Counted from the first letter of the stretch, positions 1 to 9,881 are shown. The stretch is 64,000 nucleotides of DNA from a bacterium (GCA_030615605.1 JAUWYY010000002.1:186001-250000); one strand, 5' to 3'. Translations and numbers: made by a program. Notes: generated from the sequence alone by a model not told the origin.

Positions 1-1114
1 CATATTTACACTGCTCGGCGGCTTGCTGGCCGGCGCGGCCTTTTGGACATACCAGGCCAGCGGCACACACATCGTGCTGGCCTTCTTCGTGTGGATTGTG
101 CTGCGGGTGGTCGGCATTATACCAGGAGATACAAGGCCCCGCCTTCGCAAGACAGCCTACGAGTTGCTGCTGTTTGGGGCCGGCCTGGCCGGCTGCTCCC
201 TGGTAATCTTCATCTGGGCTCAATATCACGGAAATTGGGCACGAATGCTCTACTGTATCAGAGATATGCCCAGAGAGTCTATGCACCTGTACCTGTGGCG
301 GTGGTCAGCACTGCTTGACAACTGGACACCTGACTCCCTCAGCTTGAGCGCGCTCAAGTCGTACCTGGGAAGCCTGGATCCCTACCCTCTGGCAGCCATT
401 GCGTGGCTGCTGCTGACTGTAAGCTGGTTCCGAAGCCGTAGGAGGCTGGCACCTGTCACTTGCTCGCGAGTCGGCTTGCTGCTTACCTTCGGTGGAGTTG
501 GGATGCTCGTTATGTTTTGGTTCGCAGCGACTTACCGCCTGCTACTTCACGTGATGCCAACGCTGGGGCTAGTAGCGTGCTGGTGGGCCAGCAGAAGAAC
601 TCAGCAGGCAGGAACAGTTGTTAAGCGTTACTGGCCCGCAGCTCTGCTTGTCCTGTTTATGCTCTGGGGAGTGGTGCGTATCGGACACAACCTTTCCTGG
701 CGGGGAGATACGCGCGTGGAGTTCCCCACTGCTACTTTCTGGACCACACCCGAGGATGCGGCCTGGCTGGAGCAGGCCGTGGCAACTGTGCACAAAGAGC
801 ATCCGCCTGGTTCAAGCTGCTTCATCCTGGGCCGGGGCGGCCTGTTACATATTCTGACCCAGACATGGCCAGCCGGCAAGTATCCAATGACAGCATCATT
901 TCTCTTGAATTCGACGGAATATGAGAAAGCTTGGGAGAAGATTGCTCGATCCTATCCGACATATGTTTACGGCTTTCTGCACAGCCCACGACATATTCAC
1001 ACCGAGCCTTACTCTGAGACCTTCAGCGCAAATATTGACAAGCACTATGAGGTGCACACCCGCCTTGACAGTCATGCCGGTACTTTTGTAGTCTGGGAGA
1101 AACGCACCGAATAA
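1..1114 (+). CDS. Polytopic membrane protein, glycosyltransferase-39/ArnT-like C-terminal part (5' end probably truncated by window)
   Basis: ORF with many hydrophobic segments; frame is open upstream of the TTG at 23 to the window edge. Confidence 0.55.
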   Translation, partial: IFTLLGGLLAGAAFWTYQASGTHIVLAFFVWIVLRVVGIIPGDTRPRLRKTAYELLLFGAGLAGCSLVIFIWAQYHGNWARMLYCIRDMPRESMHLYLWRWSALLDNWTPDSLSLSALKSYLGSLDPYPLAAIAWLLLTVSWFRSRRRLAPVTCSRVGLLLTFGGVGMLVMFWFAATYRLLLHVMPTLGLVACWWASRRTQQAGTVVKRYWPAALLVLFMLWGVVRIGHNLSWRGDTRVEFPTATFWTTPEDAAWLEQAVATVHKEHPPGSSCFILGRGGLLHILTQTWPAGKYPMTASFLLNSTEYEKAWEKIARSYPTYVYGFLHSPRHIHTEPYSETFSANIDKHYEVHTRLDSHAGTFVVWEKRTE

Positions 1115-1143
1115 TAGCTCAGCCAGTGCGAGGAGGATAGACA

Positions 1144-2130
1144 TTGGTCACCGAAATGGAAATGGTCGCAATCAAGTCAGGCGAGCAGCTTCAGATCATC
1201 CGCGTGGCCGCTCCTGATGCACAGTGGAAAGAGCCAATAGTTGAGGCACTGCAGCACAAAGGCGAGTCCTGGGTGGACACTATCCGGATGACGCTTGAAC
1301 AGTCTCTGGAAGGCGTGCAGTGCTACTACTACCTGGGCCTGCTGGACGGGGAGATCGTCGGCAATATTACCACCGTCGAGGCCATCGAAATGGGCGTCGG
1401 CATTCTCGGCCATGTTTTCACCAGTCCCACCCACCGCCGCAAGGGCATCTGCATGGCGCTGATGGAGACAGTCACCCGCGACTTCGCCGCGCGTGGCGGT
1501 GAAGCGATGACGCTGGGCACCGGCTACGACAGCCCCGCCTACCATATCTACCACCGCTTCGGCTTTGCGGGCATTGGCGCATCAGGGCGGATGATCTGGG
1601 AGGCCCGGCCTGACTTTCTCGACGGCTACTTCGCAGCCGACTCCACCGATGTTGCCGACATTAGCTGGCCGGACTGGTCCCGCCTGGACCTGCTCTACAC
1701 CATTCCCGAGGGCAGCTTCCTGCGCGGCATCTACTTCGGGCACTACGGACCCTGCGAGTACGAGGACAATTTCCTCCGGCTGTCGAAGCTAACCACTGAC
1801 ACTGAGTCTGCCCAGTCAAAGGTGCTTATCAAGCCGGGTGGCGAGGTCGTCGGCCATGCTATGCTGGTACCCGACCCGCGCTGGCACAATGATGTCTGGC
1901 TGCTCGATCTCTTCGTGCACCCTGACTTCTATCCAGCCGCCGGTGAGCTGCTGGCCGCGATAGAGCTGCCGCCGGGTCGAAAGGTCCAAGCTTATGCCGA
2001 CAGCCAATCTCCCCAGAAGATCCAGCTTGTGGAGGCGGCCGGCTTCCACCAGGAGGCGGCCCTGCGCAACCAGATTATCAATGCCGAGGGCCAGCACCTT
2101 GACGTTCACGTGTTCGCTGTTACCAAGTGA
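1144..2130 (+). CDS. GNAT-family N-acetyltransferase
   Basis: 'GHVFTSPTHRRKGICMALMETVTRDFAARGGEAMTLGTGYDSPAYHIYHRFGF' matches the acetyl-CoA binding motif of the GNAT fold. Confidence 0.8.
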   Translation: MVTEMEMVAIKSGEQLQIIRVAAPDAQWKEPIVEALQHKGESWVDTIRMTLEQSLEGVQCYYYLGLLDGEIVGNITTVEAIEMGVGILGHVFTSPTHRRKGICMALMETVTRDFAARGGEAMTLGTGYDSPAYHIYHRFGFAGIGASGRMIWEARPDFLDGYFAADSTDVADISWPDWSRLDLLYTIPEGSFLRGIYFGHYGPCEYEDNFLRLSKLTTDTESAQSKVLIKPGGEVVGHAMLVPDPRWHNDVWLLDLFVHPDFYPAAGELLAAIELPPGRKVQAYADSQSPQKIQLVEAAGFHQEAALRNQIINAEGQHLDVHVFAVTK

Positions 2131-2202
2131 ATGCCCACTACAACCCATCTAACGCGGATTATTCATAAACCGAAATGCAGATCTGCCGTACTGTTCCACT
2201 TT

Positions 2203-2328
2203 CAAAAGTTTTTGCCGGCTTGTCCGCCATAGCTGCCCTTGTGCAGCGCAGGCGGAAAAGGTGCGGCTTGTGGTGAGCTTAGTCGAACCGGAAAACCGGC
2301 TTTTTTCAAAAAGCGGGTTTTCCGCAAA
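2203..2328. repeat. Copy 1 of dispersed intergenic repeat (AAAGTTTTTGCCGG head plus GGAAAACC...GGTTTTCC hairpin)
   Basis: Shares 'AAAGTTTTTGCCGG' and the hairpin architecture with 41806-41869; hairpin at 2290-2323. Confidence 0.75.
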
Positions 2329-2367
2329 ATCCGTTCATAAATGTCGCCACCTAAGGAGCAATATCTA

Positions 2368-2820
2368 ATGCCGACAGTAGAAAGTGAAATTGTCATTGAA
2401 CGTCCGGTAGCCGAAGTCTACGCGCTGGCCCAGGATATCGAGCGCTTCCCCGAGTTTATGGCCGATGTCCAGAGCGTGGAGATTCTGGAGGACGACCCGC
2501 CCCGGCGGGTCAGCCGCTGGACCGGCGTAATCAAGGAGTTTAACCGCACCATCGAGTGGACGGAAGAAGACTACTGGGACGACGGCGCGCACCTGTGCAC
2601 TTTCTCGCAACTGGAGGGCGACTTCAGCGAGTACAGTGGCCGCTGGCAGTTTACTGAGGTGCCCACCGGCACGCGAGTGCAGTTAGAAGTCAACTACGAC
2701 TACAATGTGCCGCTAATCGGGGCGCTGATAAAGAACCTGCTGCGCAAGAAGATGCAGCAGAACACCGACGACATGCTGGCGGCCCTGAAAGGAGAAGCTG
2801 AAAGCGCCGGTGAGGAATAG
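2368..2820 (+). CDS. SRPBCC / polyketide cyclase (RatA/COQ10-like) family protein
   Basis: 'VESEIVIERPVAEVYALAQDIERFPEFMADVQSVEILEDD' is typical of the START/COQ10-like fold; ATG at 2368 follows AAGGAGC. Confidence 0.75.
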   Translation: MPTVESEIVIERPVAEVYALAQDIERFPEFMADVQSVEILEDDPPRRVSRWTGVIKEFNRTIEWTEEDYWDDGAHLCTFSQLEGDFSEYSGRWQFTEVPTGTRVQLEVNYDYNVPLIGALIKNLLRKKMQQNTDDMLAALKGEAESAGEE

Positions 2821-2840
2821 CTCCGCCGAGTGGGTGAGGC

Positions 2841-3269
2841 CTACCTGGCTTTGCAGCAGGGCAGCTTCAGGGGGACCTTGCCCACATACACGCCCAGAAT
2901 GGCGCTCCGGGGGAGGTCGTACACCGCAGAGTGCTCCGTATTATCCCCGACTAAATGGACGCGGCTATCTGTCAAGCGAACGACTCTCTTGATGACTAAT
3001 CCATCGTCACCTGCATCGGCGTTGACGACACTACCCGGCTCAAAGTGCTTCCTGACGAAAAGCAGCCGGTCGCCGGGCTCAAAGGTGGGCTGCATGGAGA
3101 TGCCGTCCACCTCCACCAGCCGAATCAGCGGGCGCTGGCACAGCAGGCAGACAACGTGCAGGGCGGCCACTAGCCCCACCAGAACCAGCAGCACCTTGGC
3201 TGTTTTTAGCACAATCCGCATGTAGTGCTCTCCTGGGCGCAACCGCGCCTGCTGAGTCCTTCGCGGCAA
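2841..3269 (-). CDS. S26-family signal peptidase
   Basis: N-terminal TM, 'VDGISMQPTFEPGDRLLF', 'VIKRVVRL', 'VGDNTEHSAVYDLPRSAILG' are S26 boxes B-E. Confidence 0.85.
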   Translation of the reverse strand: MPRRTQQARLRPGEHYMRIVLKTAKVLLVLVGLVAALHVVCLLCQRPLIRLVEVDGISMQPTFEPGDRLLFVRKHFEPGSVVNADAGDDGLVIKRVVRLTDSRVHLVGDNTEHSAVYDLPRSAILGVYVGKVPLKLPCCKAR

Positions 3270-3309
3270 CTGGCCCAGCCTCCTTCCCCAGCTTTAGGCC
3301 CGCACGCAC

Positions 3310-3513
3310 TTGTCTCTTTGCCCAGAGGCAGGTATTATTAGGGGGAATGCGGTGAGAGCCTGCGAGGTTAACGGCCCGGGCGAGGTGAAGGAGGCCGACA
3401 TCGGCCTGGCCTGCGGCGGTGATTACGCCGTCATCTTTCGGGAGGAGAAGCTGGTCAAGAGGGTGAATGGATGCGAAGTGGCAGGTGGACTACTGGACGA
3501 GGTAGAACTTTGA
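3310..3513 (+). pseudogene. ispG: C-terminal remnant of 4-hydroxy-3-methylbut-2-enyl diphosphate synthase (IspG)
   Basis: 'ACEVNGPGEVKEADIGLACGGDYAVIFREEKLVKRV' resembles the IspG C-terminal block '(V)NGPGEAxEADIGIAGG...LFRKGExVRKV'; no N-terminal part in the window. Confidence 0.7.
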
Positions 3514-3539
3514 TATGGGAAAAGGGAAAACCTTAAGGA

Positions 3540-4418
3540 GTGAGAACAATGCGAAAAGGACTGATTGCTTTCGGCTGGTACGGAGGCAAGTTCAGTCACC
3601 TGAACTGGCTTGTACCCCTCCTTCCTCAAACTCAGCACTATTGTGAGCCCTTTGGCGGCTCCGCAGCAGTCCTGCTAAACAGAGAGCCAGCCCCCGTGGA
3701 GACGTATAACGACATCGACGGAGAACTCGTCAACTTTTTTCGCGTGCTCAGGGAGCAAACAGAAGAGACAATAAACGCAATCGCGCTCACACCTTTTTCG
3801 CTCAAAGAATTCACGATCGCCTGCTCTGAGCCTACTGGGGGGCTCTCGGATTTAGAAAGGGCTCGCCGGTTCTACGTGCGCGCTCGACAGGTGCGCACGG
3901 GACTAGCACAAACAGCGAGTCCGGGAAGGTGGGCGTTCTGCACGGGTACGAGCCGCCGAGGCATGGCAGGCGCGATTTCGAGATGGCGAGGGGGCCTCGA
4001 CCAACTCCCTCGTATTGCGGAGAGACTTCTTCGAGTGCAAATTGAAAGCAGACCCGCACTCGAGGTCATTCACCGATACGACAGCGAAGACACCCTGTTC
4101 TATTGCGACCCCCCGTATCCTCACGAGGCCCGCGGGGATAGCAATGCCTACGGCTTTGAGATGACAGACAACGAGCATAGAGAGCTATCCGAGGTGCTGC
4201 ACTGCGTCCAAGGTAAAGTCTCACTGTCCAGCTACGAATGCCCCATCATGGATGAATTGTACGATGACTGGGACCAGCTATACGCTCCGGACAAGATATG
4301 TCATTCCGTGAAGCAATACAGACAAGAAGTACTGTGGGTTAACTACGACACGCCCTCATCAGAGCAACGGACCGGAGGCGAAGAAGAATGCCCGAGCCCA
4401 CAGAAATCCTTGATATGA
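3540..4418 (+). CDS. D12-class DNA adenine N6-methyltransferase
   Basis: 'YGGKFSHLNWLVPLLP', 'CEPFGGSAAVLLNR' (motif I), 'LFYCDPPYPHEAR' (DPPY catalytic motif). Confidence 0.93.
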   Translation: MRTMRKGLIAFGWYGGKFSHLNWLVPLLPQTQHYCEPFGGSAAVLLNREPAPVETYNDIDGELVNFFRVLREQTEETINAIALTPFSLKEFTIACSEPTGGLSDLERARRFYVRARQVRTGLAQTASPGRWAFCTGTSRRGMAGAISRWRGGLDQLPRIAERLLRVQIESRPALEVIHRYDSEDTLFYCDPPYPHEARGDSNAYGFEMTDNEHRELSEVLHCVQGKVSLSSYECPIMDELYDDWDQLYAPDKICHSVKQYRQEVLWVNYDTPSSEQRTGGEEECPSPQKSLI

Positions 4419-5509
4419 GCTTCGAGGTTGCCAGTCAGGATTTGGATAGCCCGCTGGTCGAGGATGAGGAGATTCAAGAACGCATCGAATACGTTTGTCG
4501 GTGTCAAGCAAATCGTGCGGGCGTGCGAGTGCTGCTGGCAGGAGCACTGGCAAAGACCCATGATCGGAGCTTAGACATCCGGAAGCCATATACAGCTATC
4601 GAAGGCACTGATGCCTACTCCGGCCGCCAGTACGACGAAAGACACATCACACCCTTCATAAACAGATATGACCTGCCCTGCAATGCAACAACTGCATTTC
4701 TGACCCCTGCCTTGCGAAATAGAGATCAAACGCTGACGCCCGAAACACACATGGTTGGACGTCCCCCGGATCTCTATCGACACTTACTGCAGTTGTTAGC
4801 CGACATTCAATCCGGCAGCGTGGGGGCGGAAGACGTTCTCCGCGAAACTGTTAGGTGTCTCTTGGTAATGAAAAGCGAGCGACAGACCCAACTGCAAGCT
4901 CTCCTTGCCAGCTTGAAGAGCCGAGACAACACCTTTGTACTTTCGTCCGAAGGAGTGGTCAGACTTATCGAGCAACACCTTGATTGTCCGTATTCGAGCC
5001 GTCTACCGGTCCTGGTAGTGGTAGCTGCCTACAAGGCAGCACAAGCAAGACTTGGGGAGCGTGTACTGCCGCTGACTAGCCACACTGCCGCCGATTCTCA
5101 GACGGGTGCCTTAGGCGACCTGGAGATTACCTTGCTGGATGACGACGAAGTGATGACTAGTTACGAAATGAAAAACAGACCCGTAACTCGTAGCGACATT
5201 GATGTGGCGCTCCAGAAGATTGGAGAAGCAGGCCTCCCAATTGACAACTACATATTGATCACGACTGAGACGATTGATCGCGATGTACTATAATACGCAA
5301 CGTCGATATACGACGAACTAAACATCGAGGTCGCCATATTGGATTGCATCGGATTCCTACGATATTTTCTCCATCTGTTCCACAGGCTGCGTGCGGACTT
5401 TCTGGAACACTATCAAGAACTGCTATTAGAAGAACCAGAAAGTGGCGTTCGCTACGAGCTGAAACAGGCGTTCCTCGCGTTGCGACAAGCTGCAGAGAGT
5501 GGCACCTGA
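4388..5509 (+). pseudogene. SacI-family type II restriction endonuclease interrupted by an in-frame TAA (5291-5293)
   Basis: ORF 4388-5293 overlaps the methylase by 31 bp. Same frame continues after TAA for 71 codons (YATSIYDELNIEVAILDCIGFLRYFLHLFHRLRADFLEHYQELLLEEPESGVRYELKQAFLALRQAAESGT, stop TGA 5507-5509), resembling the family C-terminus. Confidence 0.78.
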
Positions 5510-5540
5510 TCGCAGCAAGCCACCCCCAGGAGGCATCAAC

Positions 5541-7253
5541 TTGCGAGCGACACAGTATTACGCGCCGACGTTGCGACAGGCGCCGGCGGAAGCGGAAATT
5601 CCCAGTCATAAATTGCTGGTGCGCGGCGGGTTCATCCGCCCGCTCACCTCCGGCGTCTTTACCTACCTGCCGCTGGGCCTGCGCGTGCTGCGCCGGGTCG
5701 AGCAGGTCGTCCGCGAGGAGATGAACCGCGCCGGGGCCATTGAGGTCTCTATGCCGGTGCTCCAGCCCCAGGAGCTGTGGGAGCGCACCGGCCGCTGGGA
5801 CACCTTCCTGCCCCAGCCGCTGCGCAGTGAAGACCGTACCGGCCGCTGGTTCTGCCTGGGGCCAACCCACGAGGAGGTCATCACCGACCTGGTTGCCGGC
5901 GAGGTGACCTCCCATAAGCAGTTACCCCTGAATTTGTATCAGATTCAGACCAAGTTCCGCGATGAGATGCGCCCACGGGGCGGGCTGATGCGGGCCAAAG
6001 AGTTCACCATGAAGGACGCCTACAGCTTCGACGCCGACTGGGAGGGGCTGGACCGCTCCTACCAGGCGATGTGCGAGGCCTACCTGCGGATATTTGAGCG
6101 CCTGGAGCTGGAGGTGTTGATCGTCGAGGCGGAGGCTGGCTCGATGGGCGGTAGAGACACCCGTGAGTTCATGTGCCTCAACGAGAACGGTGAGGACACC
6201 GTGCTTATGTGCGACAGTTGTGATTACGCCGCCAACGCCGAGTGCGCCACCAGCCGCGTATGCGAGCCGGAGGCGTTGGAGGGACCCGGCGGGGTTTACG
6301 AGCGGATTGACACGCCGGGAGCCACGACGATCCAGGCAATTTCCGAGATGCTGGATATGCCCGCCCAGAAGATGCTCAAAACGCTCCTGTACCAGGCAGA
6401 CGAGCGCTTCGTAGCGGCGCTGGTGCGCGGGGATCGGGACCTCAATGAGACCAAGCTGCAGCGCGCGACCAGCGCCGAGCAGTTGCGCATGGCTACCGCC
6501 GCTGAGATAGAGGAGCTTACCGGCGGGCCGGTCGGCTTCAGTGGGCCGGTCGGGCTGCCGGACGAGGTGGAGATTGTTGCTGACGACGAAATCAAGCTGC
6601 TGCGCAACGCAGTTGTCGGCGCTAACGAAGCGGACGCGCACCTGGTCGGGGTTAGTGTCGGTCGCGACTTTGAGGTGGGGCGCTACGCCGACCTGCGCCA
6701 GGGTGCCGCTGGCGATCTGTGTCCGCAATGCGAGGACGGTAAGCTGCAGGCACAGCGAGCCATCGAGATGGCGCACATATTCAAGCTGGACACCAGGTAT
6801 TCGGAGGAGCTGGGGGCGCTTTATACCAGCGAGGAGGGCGAACGCAAGCCGATGGTGATGGGCTGCTACGGTATGGGCGTGAGCCGGGCTATGGCGGCAA
6901 TCGTCGAGGAGCACCACGATGATAGCGGCATCATCTGGCCGCAGGAAGTAGCACCGTTTGATATCGTGATTCTGCTGCTGGATCCGGATAAGACGGAACT
7001 GGCTGAAATCGCGGAAAATCTGACTGTGCAGCTTGAAGAGACTGGTTACGAAGTTATGCTGGATGATCGCGACGAGCGGCCGGGAGTGAAATTCAACGAC
7101 GCCGACCTGATCGGATACCCCATCAGCGTGATTGTGGGCAGGAGAACCGAAGAGAGCGGCGAAGTTGAGGTAAGAAGGCGAGATGGCGAGGAGCAGGTGG
7201 TAGCTGTCAGCGAGGCTCTGAGTGCGGTACAGAAGCTGGCAGCACAGGCCTGA
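5541..7253 (+). CDS. proS: Prolyl-tRNA synthetase
   Basis: 'QYYAPTLRQAPAEAEIPSHKLLVRGGFIRPLTSGVFTYLPLGLRVLRR', 'LGPTHEEVITDL', 'RPRGGLMRAKEFTMKDAYSF'; TTG start at 5541 preceded by AGGAGG. Confidence 0.97.
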   Translation: MRATQYYAPTLRQAPAEAEIPSHKLLVRGGFIRPLTSGVFTYLPLGLRVLRRVEQVVREEMNRAGAIEVSMPVLQPQELWERTGRWDTFLPQPLRSEDRTGRWFCLGPTHEEVITDLVAGEVTSHKQLPLNLYQIQTKFRDEMRPRGGLMRAKEFTMKDAYSFDADWEGLDRSYQAMCEAYLRIFERLELEVLIVEAEAGSMGGRDTREFMCLNENGEDTVLMCDSCDYAANAECATSRVCEPEALEGPGGVYERIDTPGATTIQAISEMLDMPAQKMLKTLLYQADERFVAALVRGDRDLNETKLQRATSAEQLRMATAAEIEELTGGPVGFSGPVGLPDEVEIVADDEIKLLRNAVVGANEADAHLVGVSVGRDFEVGRYADLRQGAAGDLCPQCEDGKLQAQRAIEMAHIFKLDTRYSEELGALYTSEEGERKPMVMGCYGMGVSRAMAAIVEEHHDDSGIIWPQEVAPFDIVILLLDPDKTELAEIAENLTVQLEETGYEVMLDDRDERPGVKFNDADLIGYPISVIVGRRTEESGEVEVRRRDGEEQVVAVSEALSAVQKLAAQA

Positions 7254-7281
7254 GCGACAGAAGTGGGGGAGGTTGGCGACG

Positions 7282-8133
7282 ATGGCCGAATACGTGCGCC
7301 CACCAGCAGTTGCCGGTCAGTTCTACGCAGGTAGCGCCGAGACACTGCGCCGTGAGATTGAGGACTGCTACCGCCACGAACTGGGTCCCGGTGAGCTACC
7401 AGAAGTAAACGAGGCCGGCCCCCGTCAGATAGTCGGCTTAGTCAGCCCCCATGCCGGCTATATGTATTCGGGGCCGCCGGCTGCCCGTGGATTCTACGAG
7501 CTGGCCCGGGATGGCTGCCCCGAACTGGTGGTAATCCTCGGCCCTTCTCACGGCCCTGGCCGCTCAAGCGCAGTTCTGCAAGTTGAAGGCACCTGGGCAA
7601 CACCCCTTGGCCAGACCCCTATCAACGCAGACATGGCGGCGGCCCTGCTGGAGAGCTGTCCCCACCTGACCGAAGGCACCCGCGAACTGGAGTACGAGCA
7701 CAGCCTGGAGGTGCAACTGCCCTTCCTGCAACACCTGTACGGCGAGGCGCTGAGCATCGTGCCAATAATGATGTTCGACCAGAGCCGGGAGATTGCTGAA
7801 TCTCTGGCCGCGGCCATTGTCCAGACCTGTCAGCAGCAGGACGTGGTGATAATCGCCAGCACTGATATGACTCATCAACAACCCCCGTCGGTCGCCCGCG
7901 AGCAGGACTTGATGCTGGTGAGATATATGGAGGAGCTAGACCCGCAGGGGCTGCTCGAGGAGCGGGCACGCGGTGGGATAACTATGTGTGGGTATGGCCC
8001 GACGGCGACGATGCTGGCTGCCGCCCAGCAGCTTGGCGCTCAGCGAGGGAAACTGATAACCTACACCAACTCGGGCGACGTGCAACCCATGCCCACCGTA
8101 GTCGGCTACGTCTCGCTGAAGGTAGTTCGCTGA
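7282..8133 (+). CDS. amrB: AmmeMemoRadiSam system protein B (MEMO1 family)
   Basis: 'VRPPAVAGQFYAGSAETLRREIE', 'LVSPHAGYMYSGPPAARGF', 'LGPSHGPG', 'STDMTH'. Confidence 0.9.
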   Translation: MAEYVRPPAVAGQFYAGSAETLRREIEDCYRHELGPGELPEVNEAGPRQIVGLVSPHAGYMYSGPPAARGFYELARDGCPELVVILGPSHGPGRSSAVLQVEGTWATPLGQTPINADMAAALLESCPHLTEGTRELEYEHSLEVQLPFLQHLYGEALSIVPIMMFDQSREIAESLAAAIVQTCQQQDVVIIASTDMTHQQPPSVAREQDLMLVRYMEELDPQGLLEERARGGITMCGYGPTATMLAAAQQLGAQRGKLITYTNSGDVQPMPTVVGYVSLKVVR

Positions 8134-8225
8134 TCAAGTTTGCCCCACCAATGCCGAGTGTCCCGGCGGTTGAAACCGGGGCGCCGCACTGCCAGTGCGA
8201 CTATCTTAGCCGCTAGGGCATCCCA

Positions 8226-9233
8226 CTATGTGTACACGAAGGGCGATTCGGCTCCCGACGCTCCTGCCATCTCCATGGCCTGGCGCGCTTCCCACAGCAG
8301 TTGTCCGACACCCGGTCGCCCGGTACTCCAGTGGCTGATTCCCATCATAGTAGTAAACTGTGCTACGGTGGCTTTGCTCAGCATTCTGAACCAGGCCCGC
8401 AGCCGGTCGGCTGCCACCATCGCCTCGCGAGGACTGGTGCCCAGCATAGCAATGACATAGTAGCCAGGCTGCAACTGGCAGACAATGTCAGTAGCGCGCA
8501 GATTGTCGCATATAACGTGCCAAACCTGCTCCCAGGGTTCGAGGGCTTCGGCCAGTGCGCCGGCTGTATACTCAACTTCCACTTGCAGCGCAACCAGTGA
8601 TAGTTCCTCTTCGCGTTGGTGAACGTTAGACAGCGCCCTCTCCAGCAGATCAAAGAACTGTTCCTCCGACCATTCCTGGCGACTGGTGATGAGTTGCGCA
8701 GTCTCCAGGATACCGGACTGGCGCTGGATAGCAGCCAGGTTAAGCCCGACCAGCTCCGCCAAGGGGGCTATCTGTTGGTAGTCGGGGGTGCTACCTGGGC
8801 CCAGCGCTCCAGCGCGGATTAGGGCCTGAGGCTGGGCGGCAGAGAAGACGATGAAGTCCTGATAGTCCGGAAGGTTGCCTGTCACTGGTGGTGCATCGGC
8901 CTCAACCGCCGTGGCCATCGGCTCGGGCCTAAAACTCATCACCGGCAACTGGGTATCGTCGCTGCGCAACAGTCCCACCTGACGGTTGAGCTCGGCGGCT
9001 TGCTGTTCGAGCAGTTCCGCGGCCAGCGGCTCGCGCGTGTGGAACCAGATGGTGGCTGACGGATAGTCTATGGAGGCTGCCGCCCAGAAATCAATCCCGG
9101 TAGGCCGCCCGGCAGCGTAAGCGGCAGCAAGTAAGCTGGGGGTATCGGCCGCGGTGGAAATGTTGCTACGTAACTCCTCAACCCGCTCGGGCTGCTCGCT
9201 GGTGACGTAGTACTTCAGTGCTGGCTGAGCCAT
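8226..9233 (-). CDS. Protein with a degenerate GGDEF-like C-terminal domain, possible GAF-like N-terminal
   Basis: 'DNLRATDIVCQLQPGYYVIAMLGTSPREAMVAADRLRAWFR' aligns with the GGDEF-domain pattern 'DxxxRLGGDEFxxLLPxTxxxEAxxxAERLR', but GGDEF is replaced. Confidence 0.5.
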   Translation of the reverse strand: MAQPALKYYVTSEQPERVEELRSNISTAADTPSLLAAAYAAGRPTGIDFWAAASIDYPSATIWFHTREPLAAELLEQQAAELNRQVGLLRSDDTQLPVMSFRPEPMATAVEADAPPVTGNLPDYQDFIVFSAAQPQALIRAGALGPGSTPDYQQIAPLAELVGLNLAAIQRQSGILETAQLITSRQEWSEEQFFDLLERALSNVHQREEELSLVALQVEVEYTAGALAEALEPWEQVWHVICDNLRATDIVCQLQPGYYVIAMLGTSPREAMVAADRLRAWFRMLSKATVAQFTTMMGISHWSTGRPGVGQLLWEARQAMEMAGASGAESPFVYT

Positions 9234-9476
9234 GTTGGGACATTCCTTAGGTGCGGGCTGCTCCCGCCCCGCATATACATTCTATCGGAATACTCCTCCC
9301 ATTCATTAGGAACGGCTCAGGGGATTTGACAGACGGTTACCGTACTGTTGCAGTCTATTGCCAGTATACCGGCTGGCGAGCTGGGGAACGCTTCCCAGCA
9401 GCCAGAAAGGACTTGTCACCACCACAGCGAATAGGGTAATATTGGCCGATAAAGGTGTGGCGACGAGGGGTCGGCG

Positions 9477-9881
9477 ATGGAGCAAGTACATTGTACGCAA
9501 TGCGGTAGGCGTATAACCGAAAGCGTGACCAACTGTCCCTGCTGCGGCCAGCAGATTCCGCAGGACCAGCGCGAGCTGCTACAGGAGACAGCCGAGCCGT
9601 CGGAACATCATCGCGTCTACGTTTACGGACGACCGAAAAAGCACATGAGCCTGGAGGTCCGAATCCTCCTTACCATCATCCTGGCACTTGTCATTATTCT
9701 CGGAGTTTGCCGCATAACACATGGCCACAACGCTATGTTCGAGTCCTGCGTGCCGGCCGTGCAAACTACTGCCCCTGGGAGGAGAGCAGATAATGCCAAC
9801 TTACGAATACCGACTGTTGCAAGTGCCCGAAAGCAGTTCAATTTCGCAAGCCAACAGCCAGATCCGTCGCCTGGCGGATGA
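9477..9881 (+). CDS. Small zinc-ribbon membrane protein
   Basis: 'CTQCGRRITESVTNCPCCGQQI' zinc ribbon plus one TM segment. Confidence 0.6.
   Translation: MEQVHCTQCGRRITESVTNCPCCGQQIPQDQRELLQETAEPSEHHRVYVYGRPKKHMSLEVRILLTIILALVIILGVCRITHGHNAMFESCVPAVQTTAPGRRADNANLRIPTVASARKQFNFASQQPDPSPGG

Noticed and set aside
5291-5293. Stop-codon recoding of TAA in the SacI-family gene
   Set aside because: UAA is not a known selenocysteine or pyrrolysine codon, and other genes here end normally in TAA; nonsense mutation or sequencing error is simpler
5922-6917. 331-aa ORF on - strand
   Set aside because: Antisense to proS, shadow ORF
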